In this document: one piece after another, positions 5,941-13,708 of the stretch
How positions within the stretch are numbered: position 1 is the first letter of the stretch
Layout of the letters: every line of letters begins with the position of its first letter
The notes under the pieces: generated by a model
The model's input: only the letters and a program-made list of their open reading frames with translations
What the model was told of the DNA's origin: nothing
Database searches by the model: none
Made by a program: the position numbers and the translations under genes
NCBI GenBank assembly: GCA_903821715.1
Contig: CAIJMB010000213.1
Span: 1 to 19,431, forward strand
From: an uncultured Flavobacteriales bacterium
Lineage (GTDB): Bacteria > Bacteroidota > Bacteroidia > Flavobacteriales > Schleiferiaceae
Direction of reading: 5' to 3'
DNA: 19,431 bases

Positions 5941-8561
5941 GGAGTTCCGTAGTTGCGTTGGACAAAGGCGCGGTAGGTTGATTCGTCTTTGGACCGGTAA
6001 AGGTGCGAAAAATTCGCCACAGTTACGGGCCAGTACCGCGTTCGATCAATGGGTATTCTCGTGCGGAGTTCGGGGTGCACCCGAACCTTGTCCCGGTACG
6101 AAAGGGCTTCGGAGGCAGATGCGAATCCATCCACCAAAATCAATTGGCTGTCTTCATCCCACGGAAGCGTGCGCACTCCCAGCGGCTTGTCCGCAAAATC
6201 CGTCGAGTGGATCCGAGCCAGGGCATTGCGGACCGCGTTGGCGTCAAAACCCGTCGGAAAAAGTATAAGTATTTGGTGCGGGGCTTTGGGCGCCACCTGG
6301 TAGGGTCCGTTATCTACAGGACCTTCGTCAATGTCGGAGCCTTCGGCGAGCGCCGTCAAGTAGGTCTGCGCTTGAGCGGCCTGCGGCGTGCTCGGATGGG
6401 CCGCAATAAGGGCTCGAAGCGCATCCGAATAGGCATTTCGGCCATCGCGACCGCCGAGAGCCATCGCTTTTAAAAAGTCCGCTTGGGGGCGCTCGGCGGC
6501 GGACCAATCCTGGGCTTGATGGATTTTGAGCGCCTCCTTCCAGGAGCGTTGGTCGACCGCTGCATGCAATGCCAAAAAGGCTGGGGTGGCGTTCGGTGCA
6601 ACTTCTAGGCTCTTTAGGGCTTTTCCTTGAATGAGGGTTGCCGCTTCACTGTCGGGGTAGCGCTCGAGGAGTTCTTTTTTGGCGGATTCTGCCTGAAGTG
6701 CCTCGTTGGCAACTAGGTGGAGGCGGTACACGCCATAGAGCCATCGGGGTGCGTCAGCGCTCGAAGGACAGTTGCTCAAAGCACGACGGTAGGCTTTGAT
6801 GGCTTCTTGCGGGTCCTGCATTCCATCGCGGTAGGCAGCCGCAACCTCCGACCAAGCGGTACAGGCGGCATCTCGCACGCTATCGCGGGCGCCGGCTTGA
6901 AACGGAACCTGGCTCAGGTAGGCCTCGACGTCGTAGCGGGGGTCGACCGAGGGAGTTTTAGGTGCTTCTGGTTTGCCATCCTGGCCAGTCTGTTCGGCCT
7001 GATCATTTTGTTCGCCATCCTTAGCCGCAGCAGTCGCCGCGAACCACTGGCTGGAACGCGAGCGGAGCCGCCAGTTGTCGACGTTGGGACGTTCTCCGAA
7101 TCGCTGGCGGAATGCCGCTGCGCCCTTGGCGCGCAGCGCCGGGGCGTATACGGCCCAGCCGGCGGCGGTTCCCGCGCCGGCCGAGGGCGCCGCAGCGTCC
7201 AATTCCGCGCTCGACGCGCGGAGCTCCGCAAGCTCCTCCTCTCGTCGTGCCCGCTCGGCCGCATCTTGGTCTGCCTTGCGCAACCCAGCCACGTACTTCT
7301 CGACCATCACACGCACTGCTGCGGGATCGCGCCCCGCAAGAAGCACTAACGAATCCGCCAGCTGTGCCCGATTGAGCGCTTCGACAAGTACTGAAAGCGT
7401 TTGTGCCTTCTTCACAAAACCATCGCGACCCACGTACGACTTGGGGAGCAATGCTGAAGCTGAATCAAAATCCACCTGAGCGCGCTCGTAGGCCCGTCGC
7501 TCCAACGCGAGGGCGCCGTGGCGCGCGTAGGCCAGGCCTTGAACTAAAGGACGTTCCGGCTTGCCGGCGGCAAACGACCGCTGAAAGTACGCGTAGGCCT
7601 CATCGCGATCGTCCCACTGAAGGGCCAGATCACCCAATGAAAAATAGATTCGGTCGGCAAAATCGGCATTCTTGGGCTCCCGCAGCAGCTCCCGCAGCTC
7701 CTTGTACAGTTTGGCGGGGCTCATTCCGCCTCCGTTCATGCTGCGGCGCAGCTGAGCCTCCAAAAGCATCGCATAACTGGCAGGCTGAGCCTTCAAACAC
7801 GCCTCGTACATGCGGCGAGCTCGTTCGGGCTCGAGGCCACGCTCATAGAGCTGTCCAGCCAAAAAAGCATAGCGTGCCCGTTGATGGGCGCGCGGCGCCT
7901 TCGCCGCTGCGCGGCCCATCGCATCGGCCGCTCCGACCCAATCTTGCTCGGCGATCGCCATCCGCCCGCGAACTCGGTCAACCTGGTACAGCCACTTTTT
8001 GGGGACCCCCTTGCGCTCCAACTCAAACATAAGCGGCTCCGCGAGGGCCGAATTGCCCTGGCGAGCGAGCAGTTCCGCCCGCTCGAGCTCGGCCTCAACT
8101 TGCTGTTCGGGATTGGTGCTCAAGCGCGCAACGTTACTCAGGGCTTCAGACGCCGGCGCATCAAGACCCATCAGCATCTGGGCGCGGGCCATCAAAAGGT
8201 AGGCGTCAAACACGGCGGGATTCGCCTGCTTTCCCTTGAACACCATGCTGTGCTCTTGAATGGTTTTGGCTGCCTTCTCGACGGCGCGCTTGGCTTTAGC
8301 TTCGGCCGGAGTCCCTGATTTGGTCTTTGTCCAGTCGTCTACCGGAATCAGTTGCGTGAAGTCATCCTGCTGCGCCTCCTGCGCCAACGCCAACGCCTCA
8401 GCGTAGGCCACTTGACCATTGTAGAGCGGGTTAAAACGGGCAGTAACCTCGTGGTAGCGACGGTTGAGCCAACGGTCTTTTTCGCGGCTGCAGCCCGAAA
8501 GGACTACGACCGCGGCCGTAGCGCCCAAAATGAGGGAGCGGAACAGCAGAGACGAACGCAT
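5937..8561 (-). CDS. sprE: Type IX secretion / gliding motility TPR lipoprotein SprE/PorW
   Basis: SprE (PorW) is an envelope lipoprotein needed for type IX secretion and gliding in Bacteroidota. The 874-residue protein has a signal peptide with lipobox LSGC (lipidated Cys24), followed by a WLNRRYHEVTARFNPLYNG segment that matches the conserved post-lipobox region of this family. Most of residues 100-470 is helical and TPR-like, as in QRARYAFLAGQLYERG. A Gln/Glu/Ala-rich linker (about 508-537) precedes more TPR-like sequence. The C-terminal part (about 757-874) starts PHQILILFPTG and ends in VANFSHLYRSKDE with an aromatic tail, as in other family members. It heads the minus-strand run and overlaps the bactofilin gene by 4 bp. 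The call rests on motif recall and synteny. Confidence 0.87.
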   Translation of the reverse strand: MRSSLLFRSLILGATAAVVVLSGCSREKDRWLNRRYHEVTARFNPLYNGQVAYAEALALAQEAQQDDFTQLIPVDDWTKTKSGTPAEAKAKRAVEKAAKTIQEHSMVFKGKQANPAVFDAYLLMARAQMLMGLDAPASEALSNVARLSTNPEQQVEAELERAELLARQGNSALAEPLMFELERKGVPKKWLYQVDRVRGRMAIAEQDWVGAADAMGRAAAKAPRAHQRARYAFLAGQLYERGLEPERARRMYEACLKAQPASYAMLLEAQLRRSMNGGGMSPAKLYKELRELLREPKNADFADRIYFSLGDLALQWDDRDEAYAYFQRSFAAGKPERPLVQGLAYARHGALALERRAYERAQVDFDSASALLPKSYVGRDGFVKKAQTLSVLVEALNRAQLADSLVLLAGRDPAAVRVMVEKYVAGLRKADQDAAERARREEELAELRASSAELDAAAPSAGAGTAAGWAVYAPALRAKGAAAFRQRFGERPNVDNWRLRSRSSQWFAATAAAKDGEQNDQAEQTGQDGKPEAPKTPSVDPRYDVEAYLSQVPFQAGARDSVRDAACTAWSEVAAAYRDGMQDPQEAIKAYRRALSNCPSSADAPRWLYGVYRLHLVANEALQAESAKKELLERYPDSEAATLIQGKALKSLEVAPNATPAFLALHAAVDQRSWKEALKIHQAQDWSAAERPQADFLKAMALGGRDGRNAYSDALRALIAAHPSTPQAAQAQTYLTALAEGSDIDEGPVDNGPYQVAPKAPHQILILFPTGFDANAVRNALARIHSTDFADKPLGVRTLPWDEDSQLILVDGFASASEALSYRDKVRVHPELRTRIPIDRTRYWPVTVANFSHLYRSKDESTYRAFVQRNYGTP

Positions 8562-8583
8562 GATGAGGTTAACGCAGAAAGTC

Positions 8584-8591
8584 CAAAGTTA
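8584..8591 (-). promoter_or_regulatory. Candidate -7 promoter element for sprE
   Basis: On the minus strand this reads TAACTTTG, a perfect TAnnTTTG. It lies 22 bp upstream of the sprE ATG, so the leader would be about 15 nt. No clear -33 TTG was found. It stands back-to-back with the plus-strand element at 8623-8630. Confidence 0.5.
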
Positions 8592-8622
8592 GGGCCTTCG
8601 GGCGGCTGCGTTTCGGATTCCC

Positions 8623-8630
8623 TACCTTTG
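8623..8630 (+). promoter_or_regulatory. Candidate -7 promoter element for the M23-like gene
   Basis: This reads TACCTTTG, a perfect TAnnTTTG, ending only 5 bp before the GTG start at 8636. If used, initiation would fall at or just before the start codon, giving a leaderless or nearly leaderless mRNA. No clear -33 box was found. Confidence 0.45.
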
Positions 8631-8635
8631 AAATT

Positions 8636-9496
8636 GTGAAGACCCCGAAGCGACGAACCCGAAAAGAACTCGCCCAGCACTGGCTCGCGAAGTGGCGCCA
8701 CCGCTACCGCTTGGTTTTGCTGGACGAATCCTCGTTTGAAGAGCGCTTTTCAATGATGTTGAACCGGCGAAATGTGTTTTTGTCCGTGGGCAGCGCAGTG
8801 CTCTTCTTAATTGTTTCGACCACGTTCTTGATTGCGTACACGCCACTTCGAGAGTACATCCCCGGCTATTCAAGCACCGCGCTTCGTCGAGAAGCGGTCC
8901 GCCTCAACTCGATCACGGACTCCCTTGTGGACCTAGTGGCCTACCAAGAGTCTTTCATTCAGCACATCCAGTTTATGGTGGGCGGAAGTCTCCCGCCCGA
9001 TACCCTAACCAGCGCGGCAACTCCGCCCCCGGGCTGGTCGGCCGAACGCTTGCTGGCAAGCGAGCGGGAACGAAAGCTCCGTCAAGAAGTGGAAGCACGC
9101 GAAAGCCAGGCAGAACTAGCGAGTGAAGGCGAAATGCTGCAGCCCGTTGCCGGACTCGTACTGCGCACCGCAAATCCCGCTCAAGGGCGATTTGGGCTTG
9201 AAATTGACGCTCTTCGTCCGTCCGATGTCGTTGCTGTTGACGACGGAACCGTACTCGCGATTGAGGGAACCACTTCGCTGGGTTATTCCATGACTGTGCA
9301 TCACTCTGACGACCGAATTAGCCGGTATGTCGGATTGAATCGAATTGCCCAACGTCCCGGAAACAGAGTCGTTCGGGGCGAAACCCTCGGCCGCCTACTC
9401 GAAGAAGACCCCGAAAATCCGATTCCGTTTAAAATTGAGCTCTGGATCCACGGACGCCCCGTCAGTGCCGCCCAAGAGCTCGGATACCGCAAGTAG
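8636..9496 (+). CDS. Membrane-anchored M23/LytM-family protein lacking catalytic residues
   Basis: M23 proteins are zinc endopeptidases that cut peptidoglycan cross-links. The 286-residue protein starts at GTG. The basic N-terminus with YRLVLLDESSFEERF (24-38) matches Bacteroidota homologues and supports this start. One transmembrane helix (about 47-67) is followed by a periplasmic coiled-coil-like region (about 81-165) and a LytM fold (about 170-286). The fold is recognisable from DGTVL, LGYSMTVHHSD and FKIELWIHGRPV. The zinc/catalytic positions are all changed: HxxxD reads R185-F-G-L-E189, the YxHL histidine is G233, and HxH reads P264-F-K266. It is probably non-catalytic, perhaps an EnvC/NlpD-style regulator or scaffold. 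It is 6 bp from the GH3 gene and divergent from sprE. Confidence 0.88.
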   Translation: MKTPKRRTRKELAQHWLAKWRHRYRLVLLDESSFEERFSMMLNRRNVFLSVGSAVLFLIVSTTFLIAYTPLREYIPGYSSTALRREAVRLNSITDSLVDLVAYQESFIQHIQFMVGGSLPPDTLTSAATPPPGWSAERLLASERERKLRQEVEARESQAELASEGEMLQPVAGLVLRTANPAQGRFGLEIDALRPSDVVAVDDGTVLAIEGTTSLGYSMTVHHSDDRISRYVGLNRIAQRPGNRVVRGETLGRLLEEDPENPIPFKIELWIHGRPVSAAQELGYRK

Positions 9497-9502
9497 TACG
9501 AA

Positions 9503-11005
9503 ATGAAAACGTTCAAAGAATTTGCCGCGGTCCAGTGGGCTGCCATAGTTGACCGCCAAACCCGCGCTTGGGCCACGAAACCCTTTGAAACCCAGCAGCG
9601 CACGCTCGAACAGCTCACCGCCACCGCGGCCCGCACCGCCTTTGGCCAAGACCACCGCTTCGCTGAGGTGCGCAGCCACCAGGACCTTATTCAGGCCGTT
9701 CCGGTACGCGACTACGAGGCGCTTCGACCCTACATCGACCGAGTCGTGGCGGGCGAATCCGACATTTTGTGGCCTGGCCGCCCCACCTACTTCGCCAAAA
9801 CCAGCGGAACCACCTCAGGCGCCAAGTACATTCCCCTGACCAAAGAGTCGGTGCCCTACCACATTTCGTCAGCCCGCAACGCCCTTTTTGCCCACATGCA
9901 CGCCACCGGCCAAAGCCGCATGGTCAACGGCAACATGATCTTTCTGCAAGGAAGCCCCGTACTCGAAGACAAAAACGGCATTCCCACGGGTCGCCTGAGC
10001 GGAATCACCGCGCACTTCGTGCCGTCCTACCTTCAAAAGAACCGCAAGCCCACTTGGGACACCAACTGCATCGAGGACTGGGAAGACAAAGTCGAAGCCA
10101 TCGTGCGCGAAACCGTAGGCGCCCCGATGTCCATCATCTCGGGAATTCCGCCCTGGGTACAGATGTACTTCGAGCGCCTGCTCGAGGTCAGCGGCAAGTC
10201 GAGCATCGGCGAAGTATTCCCCACCCTTGACCTCTTTGTCACTGGCGGAGTCGCATTCGAGCCCTATCGCGCCCGATTCGAAGAGCTCTTTGGCCGCAAG
10301 GTTCCTATCGTGCAAACCTATCCCGCGTCCGAGGGCTTCATCGCGTACCAGGACCAGCCCGACAGTCACGATTTACTGCTGCTGCTCAACAACGGAATCT
10401 ACTACGAATTCATTCCATCCGACCGCTTTTTTGACGAGAATCCGCCCCGCCTCAGTCTCGCCGAGGTGCAAACCGGCGTCAACTACGCGCTCATCATGCA
10501 CACCAACGCCGGCCTTTGGGGCTACAGCATTGGCGACACCGTCGAGTTCGTGTCGACGGCCCCATTTCGCATTCGCGTGACCGGCCGTATCAAGCACTTT
10601 ATTTCGGCATTTGGCGAGCACGTCATCGGATCCGAAGTCGAGTACGCACTCGAACAAGCCGTCGCCGCCCACGGCGGCAAGGTGCGCGAATTCACCGTCG
10701 CTCCACAGGTGAGCCCCGGCGAAGGCGGCCTGCCGTACCACGAGTGGTTTGTCGCTTTTGATGAGGCCCCTGCCGACCTCGAGGCCTTCACCGCCACCGT
10801 CGACCGCGCCCTTCAGGCTAAAAACGTGTACTACCAAGATTTGATTACGGGCGGAATCTTGCGCAACTGTGTGCTCCGCGCCCTCCCGAACGACGCATTC
10901 ATCACCTACATGAAGTCCGTGGGCAAGCTCGGAGGCCAAAACAAGGTTCCGCGCCTAATGAACGACCGCAGCGTAGCAGACAAGCTAGTAGCCAGCAACC
11001 AGTAA
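9503..11005 (+). CDS. GH3 (auxin-responsive promoter) family adenylate-forming protein
   Basis: GH3 proteins belong to the adenylate-forming superfamily; plant members activate a carboxylate with ATP and conjugate it to an amino acid. This 500-residue protein carries all three nucleotide-binding motifs: the phosphate loop KTSGTTSGAKYIP (99-111), the adenine motif YPASEGFIAYQ (273-283) and GLWGYSIGDTVEFV (337-350), followed by RVTGRIKHF (358-366) at the domain hinge. The C-terminal part YMKSVGKLGGQNKVPRL is typical of the Bacteroidota branch. The substrate is unknown; bacterial members of this branch are widespread but poorly characterised. The last few codons and the stop lie inside the heptamer repeat array at 10987-11098. 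It follows the M23-like gene by 6 bp. Confidence 0.92.
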   Translation: MKTFKEFAAVQWAAIVDRQTRAWATKPFETQQRTLEQLTATAARTAFGQDHRFAEVRSHQDLIQAVPVRDYEALRPYIDRVVAGESDILWPGRPTYFAKTSGTTSGAKYIPLTKESVPYHISSARNALFAHMHATGQSRMVNGNMIFLQGSPVLEDKNGIPTGRLSGITAHFVPSYLQKNRKPTWDTNCIEDWEDKVEAIVRETVGAPMSIISGIPPWVQMYFERLLEVSGKSSIGEVFPTLDLFVTGGVAFEPYRARFEELFGRKVPIVQTYPASEGFIAYQDQPDSHDLLLLLNNGIYYEFIPSDRFFDENPPRLSLAEVQTGVNYALIMHTNAGLWGYSIGDTVEFVSTAPFRIRVTGRIKHFISAFGEHVIGSEVEYALEQAVAAHGGKVREFTVAPQVSPGEGGLPYHEWFVAFDEAPADLEAFTATVDRALQAKNVYYQDLITGGILRNCVLRALPNDAFITYMKSVGKLGGQNKVPRLMNDRSVADKLVASNQ

Positions 11006-11098
11006 CTTGTTTCTAGTTTCTTGTACCTGGTTACTCGTCGTTAGAAGCCAGAAACAAGAAACTAGTAACCAAAAGCTAGAAACCAGTAACCAGAAGCC
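10987..11098. repeat. 16-unit heptanucleotide repeat array with internal inversion
   Basis: The stretch divides exactly into sixteen 7-bp units without losing register. The typical unit is AGAAACC or AGTAACC. Units 1-3 (10987-11007) are in plus orientation, units 4-7 (11008-11035) are reverse complements such as TGTTTCT and GGTTACT, unit 8 (11036-11042, CGTCGTT) is unlike the rest, and units 9-16 (11043-11098) are in plus orientation again. The heptamer before it (10980-10986, ACAAGCT) may be a further unit. The inverted block can pair with units 9-12 as an imperfect hairpin of about 28 bp with CGTCGTT as loop. It fills the gap between the convergent GH3 and rnhA genes and could end transcription from both sides. 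It resembles the heptameric STRR repeats known from cyanobacteria. Confidence 0.93.
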
Positions 11099-11099
11099 T

Positions 11100-11546
11100 T
11101 TACGGCTGAAACCCGTAGTCCTGTTCCGTCGGCTTGAGCGAGGCCGCGACGGCCAGGCGGTCGCAGCGCTCGTTCTCGGGGTGATCGTTGTGGCCCTTGA
11201 TCCACTCAAAACGCACCTGGTGGGGCTCCATGGCCTTGAGCAGACGCTTCCACAAATCTGGATTCTTGACTTTGGCCCATCCGCGGCGCTTCCAGCCGTC
11301 AATCCATCGGGCGTTGAACGCGTCGACGACGTACTTGCTGTCGCTTACCACGCGCACGCTGCAGCCCGACTTGAGGGCCTCAATACCCACAATCACAGCC
11401 ATCAGTTCCATGCGGTTGTTGGTGGTGTGGTAAAATCCGCCACTCAGTTCTTTTTCGTGGACGCCGCTTCGCAAAATGGCTCCGTAGCCGCCGGGGCCCG
11501 GGTTGCCCTTGGCTGCCCCGTCCGTAAACAGGTCTACTTGGACCAT
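11100..11546 (-). CDS. rnhA: Ribonuclease HI
   Basis: RNase HI degrades the RNA strand of RNA-DNA hybrids such as R-loops and primers. The 148-residue length fits the bacterial type. The four metal-binding acids are D9 (FTDGAAKGNPGPGG), E47 (NRMELMA), D69 (VSDSKYV) and D129 (ERCDRLA), with the flexible-loop histidine H119 in IKGHNDHPENERCD. A basic-protrusion-like segment GWKRRGWAKVKN is present. Its start lies inside the end of purN (13-bp overlap), so the two are expressed together. Its stop lies 1 bp from the heptamer repeat array. Confidence 0.97.
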   Translation of the reverse strand: MVQVDLFTDGAAKGNPGPGGYGAILRSGVHEKELSGGFYHTTNNRMELMAVIVGIEALKSGCSVRVVSDSKYVVDAFNARWIDGWKRRGWAKVKNPDLWKRLLKAMEPHQVRFEWIKGHNDHPENERCDRLAVAASLKPTEQDYGFQP

Positions 11547-12130
11547 CCTTCGGGGAGTTCCGTGGGGAATTCTGTTCCGAGCAGGTCGGCCGTCACGACG
11601 CGCGGGTAAGCCCAGTGTTCGCCCTTGAGAATGCGCGCCGCAACCTCTTCAGCGGTGTCGCCAGGGTTAATAGCAGTGCGCATTTGAAAGAGAACGGGGC
11701 CCTCGTCGTAGTGCTCGGTAACTCGGTGGATGCTGAGTCCGGATTCCCCCTCGCCGGCGGCAACCACCGCCTCATGAATGTGGTGGCCATACATGCCGTG
11801 GCCGCCGTAGGCCGGTAGCAGCGCCGGATGAATGTTGTAGCAATGTGCGCCAAACGCCTGAATCCAGGCCGCCGGAACCGGCTTGAGGTACCCTGCCAGC
11901 ACCAAGGCCGTCACGCCCTCAGCGCGCCACTGGGCCAGCAGGGGCTCGTCGTCCTGACCCGGAACAAAGTGATGAACCGGCACGTCAAGAGGGCGGTTCC
12001 AAATTCCTGCGGACTTTCGGTTGGTCCAAATTCCGACCGTTTGAACAGCGCCATTGACCCAAAAATCGAGCAGGGCCGCGGCATTGCTTCCGCTGCCCGA
12101 TACAAGGATTGCAACTTTTGGTGGATTCAC
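11534..12130 (-). CDS. purN: Phosphoribosylglycinamide formyltransferase
   Basis: PurN transfers a formyl group from 10-formyl-tetrahydrofolate to GAR in de novo purine synthesis. The 198-residue protein starts at GTG 12130 with MNPPKVAILVSGSGSN, the conserved phosphate-binding start. Catalytic residues are N99 and H101 in YNIHPALLP and D142 in HYDEGPV, matching E. coli N106, H108 and D144. It diverges from acpP across 84 bp and overlaps rnhA by 13 bp. The neighbouring purN-acpP-fabF-rnc order is one I associate with Bacteroidota genomes. Confidence 0.96.
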   Translation of the reverse strand: MNPPKVAILVSGSGSNAAALLDFWVNGAVQTVGIWTNRKSAGIWNRPLDVPVHHFVPGQDDEPLLAQWRAEGVTALVLAGYLKPVPAAWIQAFGAHCYNIHPALLPAYGGHGMYGHHIHEAVVAAGEGESGLSIHRVTEHYDEGPVLFQMRTAINPGDTAEEVAARILKGEHWAYPRVVTADLLGTEFPTELPEGWSK

Positions 12131-12214
12131 GGCCTAAAGGTAGGGGGCGAAATGCACCACAATTCCAAAGATTGGCTTTTCTTTGCACCCATCAATAACT
12201 CAAAACCATTGGTT
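12131..12214. promoter_or_regulatory. Divergent purN/acpP promoter region
   Basis: This 84-bp gap separates the divergent purN and acpP genes. For purN, the minus strand carries TACCTTTA at 12135-12142 (one mismatch to TAnnTTTG), with a TTTG at 12166-12169 a further 23 bp upstream. For acpP, the plus strand carries TTTCTTTG at 12178-12185 (one mismatch), about 30 bp before the ATG, with no -33 box. Both are weak matches. No other feature was seen in the gap. Confidence 0.35.
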
Positions 12215-12451
12215 ATGTCGGATATCGCCGCACGCGTTCAAAGCATCATCGTAGATAAATTGGGAGTTCCCGAGTCAGAAGTAACGGCCGAGGCCTCATT
12301 CACTGGCGACCTGGGCGCAGACTCACTCGATACGGTTGAGCTCATCATGGAGTTCGAAAAAGAATTCGACATCCAAATTCCTGACGATCAGGCTGAAGGC
12401 ATTCAAACTGTAGGTCAAGCAATTGCCTACATCGAGACCGCCAAGGCCTAA
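12215..12451 (+). CDS. acpP: Acyl carrier protein
   Basis: ACP carries growing acyl chains on a 4'-phosphopantetheine arm during fatty-acid synthesis. The 78-residue acidic protein begins MSDIAARVQSIIVDKLGV. It carries the attachment serine S37 in the DLGADSLDTVEL motif, and its last helix is VGQAIAYIETA. The open frame extends far upstream, but that part is antisense to purN, and ATG 12215 gives the standard ACP length. It is 9 bp from fabF, its main partner enzyme. Confidence 0.98.
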   Translation: MSDIAARVQSIIVDKLGVPESEVTAEASFTGDLGADSLDTVELIMEFEKEFDIQIPDDQAEGIQTVGQAIAYIETAKA

Positions 12452-12460
12452 GCTCGTACT

Positions 12461-13708
12461 ATGGAACTCAAACGTGTCGTAGTCACGGGCCTTGGTGCCT
12501 TGACCCCGATCGGTAATACTGCTCCCGCATTTTGGGCGGCCCTCCTCGAGGGCCGCAGCGGGGCGGGACCAATTACCCGCTTTGACGCGTCCAACTACAA
12601 AACGCAGTTTGCCTGCGAGGTCAAAGACCTCAACGTCGAAGACTTTATTGAACGCAAAGAGGCGCGCCGAATGGACCGCTGCACCCACCTCGGGCTTATT
12701 GCCGCCGAGGAGGCTGTTGCAGATTCTGGACTCGAAGCTTCGAACCCCAACAAAGACCGCGTAGGCGTCATTTGGGGTTCGGGTATTGGCGGCCTGGACA
12801 CGTTTACCGAAGAATTCGGTAACTTCTTCAAGGGCGGCGAGGTTCCGCGCTTCAATCCCTTCTTCATTCCCAAAATGATTGCCGACATCTGTGGCGGCTA
12901 CATTTCGATGAAGTACGGCTACCGCGGACCCAACTACACCACGGTTTCGGCCTGTGCCTCTTCGACCAACGCGGTCATTGATGGATTAATGCTGATTCGC
13001 TTGGGCAAAGCCGATGTCATCATTACCGGTGGATCTGAGGCCGCGGTTTCTCCGGGCGGAATCGGTGGTTTCAACTCAATGCACGCCCTTTCGACGCGCA
13101 ACGACGACTACCTCACTGCTTCGCGCCCTTTTGACAAGGACCGCGACGGATTCGTCCTCGGTGAAGGTGCCGCATCACTGGTGCTCGAAGAGTACGAACA
13201 CGCTAAGGCGCGGGGAGCCAAAATCTACGCCGAACTCGTGGGCGGTGGATTGTCTGCGGATGCCTACCACCTCACGGCTCCGCATCCCGACGGCTTAGGT
13301 GCCCGCAACGTAATGCGCAACGCCCTCGAAGACGCCGGACTAAAGCCTGAAGACATCGACTACGTGAATGTTCACGGTACGTCGACTCCACTTGGAGACG
13401 TGGCTGAGTCCAAGGCAATCAAAGAAGTCTTTGGCGAACACGCCTACCAAATCAACATCAGTTCAACCAAGTCGATGACTGGCCACCTACTAGGTGCCGC
13501 AGGTGCCGCAGAAGCCGCTGTTGCGGTGCTCTCGGTCTACCACGATATGGTGCCCCCAACGATCAACCACTTCACGGACGATCCCGAACTCGATGCCAAG
13601 CTGAATTTCACCTTTGGAACGCCCCAAAAGCGTACCGTGCGCGCCGCGCTGTCCAACACGTTTGGATTTGGGGGGCACAACGCTTCGGTGATTTTCAAGA
13701 AAATCTAG
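12461..13708 (+). CDS. fabF: Beta-ketoacyl-ACP synthase II
   Basis: FabF elongates acyl-ACP by decarboxylative condensation with malonyl-ACP. The 415-residue protein begins MELKRVVVTGLGALTPIGN. The Cys-His-His triad is C165 (VSACASSTNA), H305 (VNVHGTSTPLGD) and H342 (MTGHLLGAAG), with the active-site lysine K337 in SSTKS. The gating loop NTFGFGGHNAS near the C-terminus is intact. It sits directly between acpP (9 bp) and rnc, whose ATG follows its TAG without a gap. Confidence 0.98.
   Translation: MELKRVVVTGLGALTPIGNTAPAFWAALLEGRSGAGPITRFDASNYKTQFACEVKDLNVEDFIERKEARRMDRCTHLGLIAAEEAVADSGLEASNPNKDRVGVIWGSGIGGLDTFTEEFGNFFKGGEVPRFNPFFIPKMIADICGGYISMKYGYRGPNYTTVSACASSTNAVIDGLMLIRLGKADVIITGGSEAAVSPGGIGGFNSMHALSTRNDDYLTASRPFDKDRDGFVLGEGAASLVLEEYEHAKARGAKIYAELVGGGLSADAYHLTAPHPDGLGARNVMRNALEDAGLKPEDIDYVNVHGTSTPLGDVAESKAIKEVFGEHAYQINISSTKSMTGHLLGAAGAAEAAVAVLSVYHDMVPPTINHFTDDPELDAKLNFTFGTPQKRTVRAALSNTFGFGGHNASVIFKKI

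Noticed and set aside
6717..7349. Plus-strand open frame (210 codons) opposite sprE.
   Set aside because: It is antisense to the TPR/linker region of SprE, with low-complexity Arg/Ala/Ser content and no recognisable domain.
10373..10939. Minus-strand open frame (188 codons) opposite the GH3 gene.
   Set aside because: It mirrors a gene with intact GH3 motifs and is a shadow of GC-rich third positions.
10987..11098. CRISPR array.
   Set aside because: Units are only 7 bp, contiguous, and without spacers; no cas genes are nearby.
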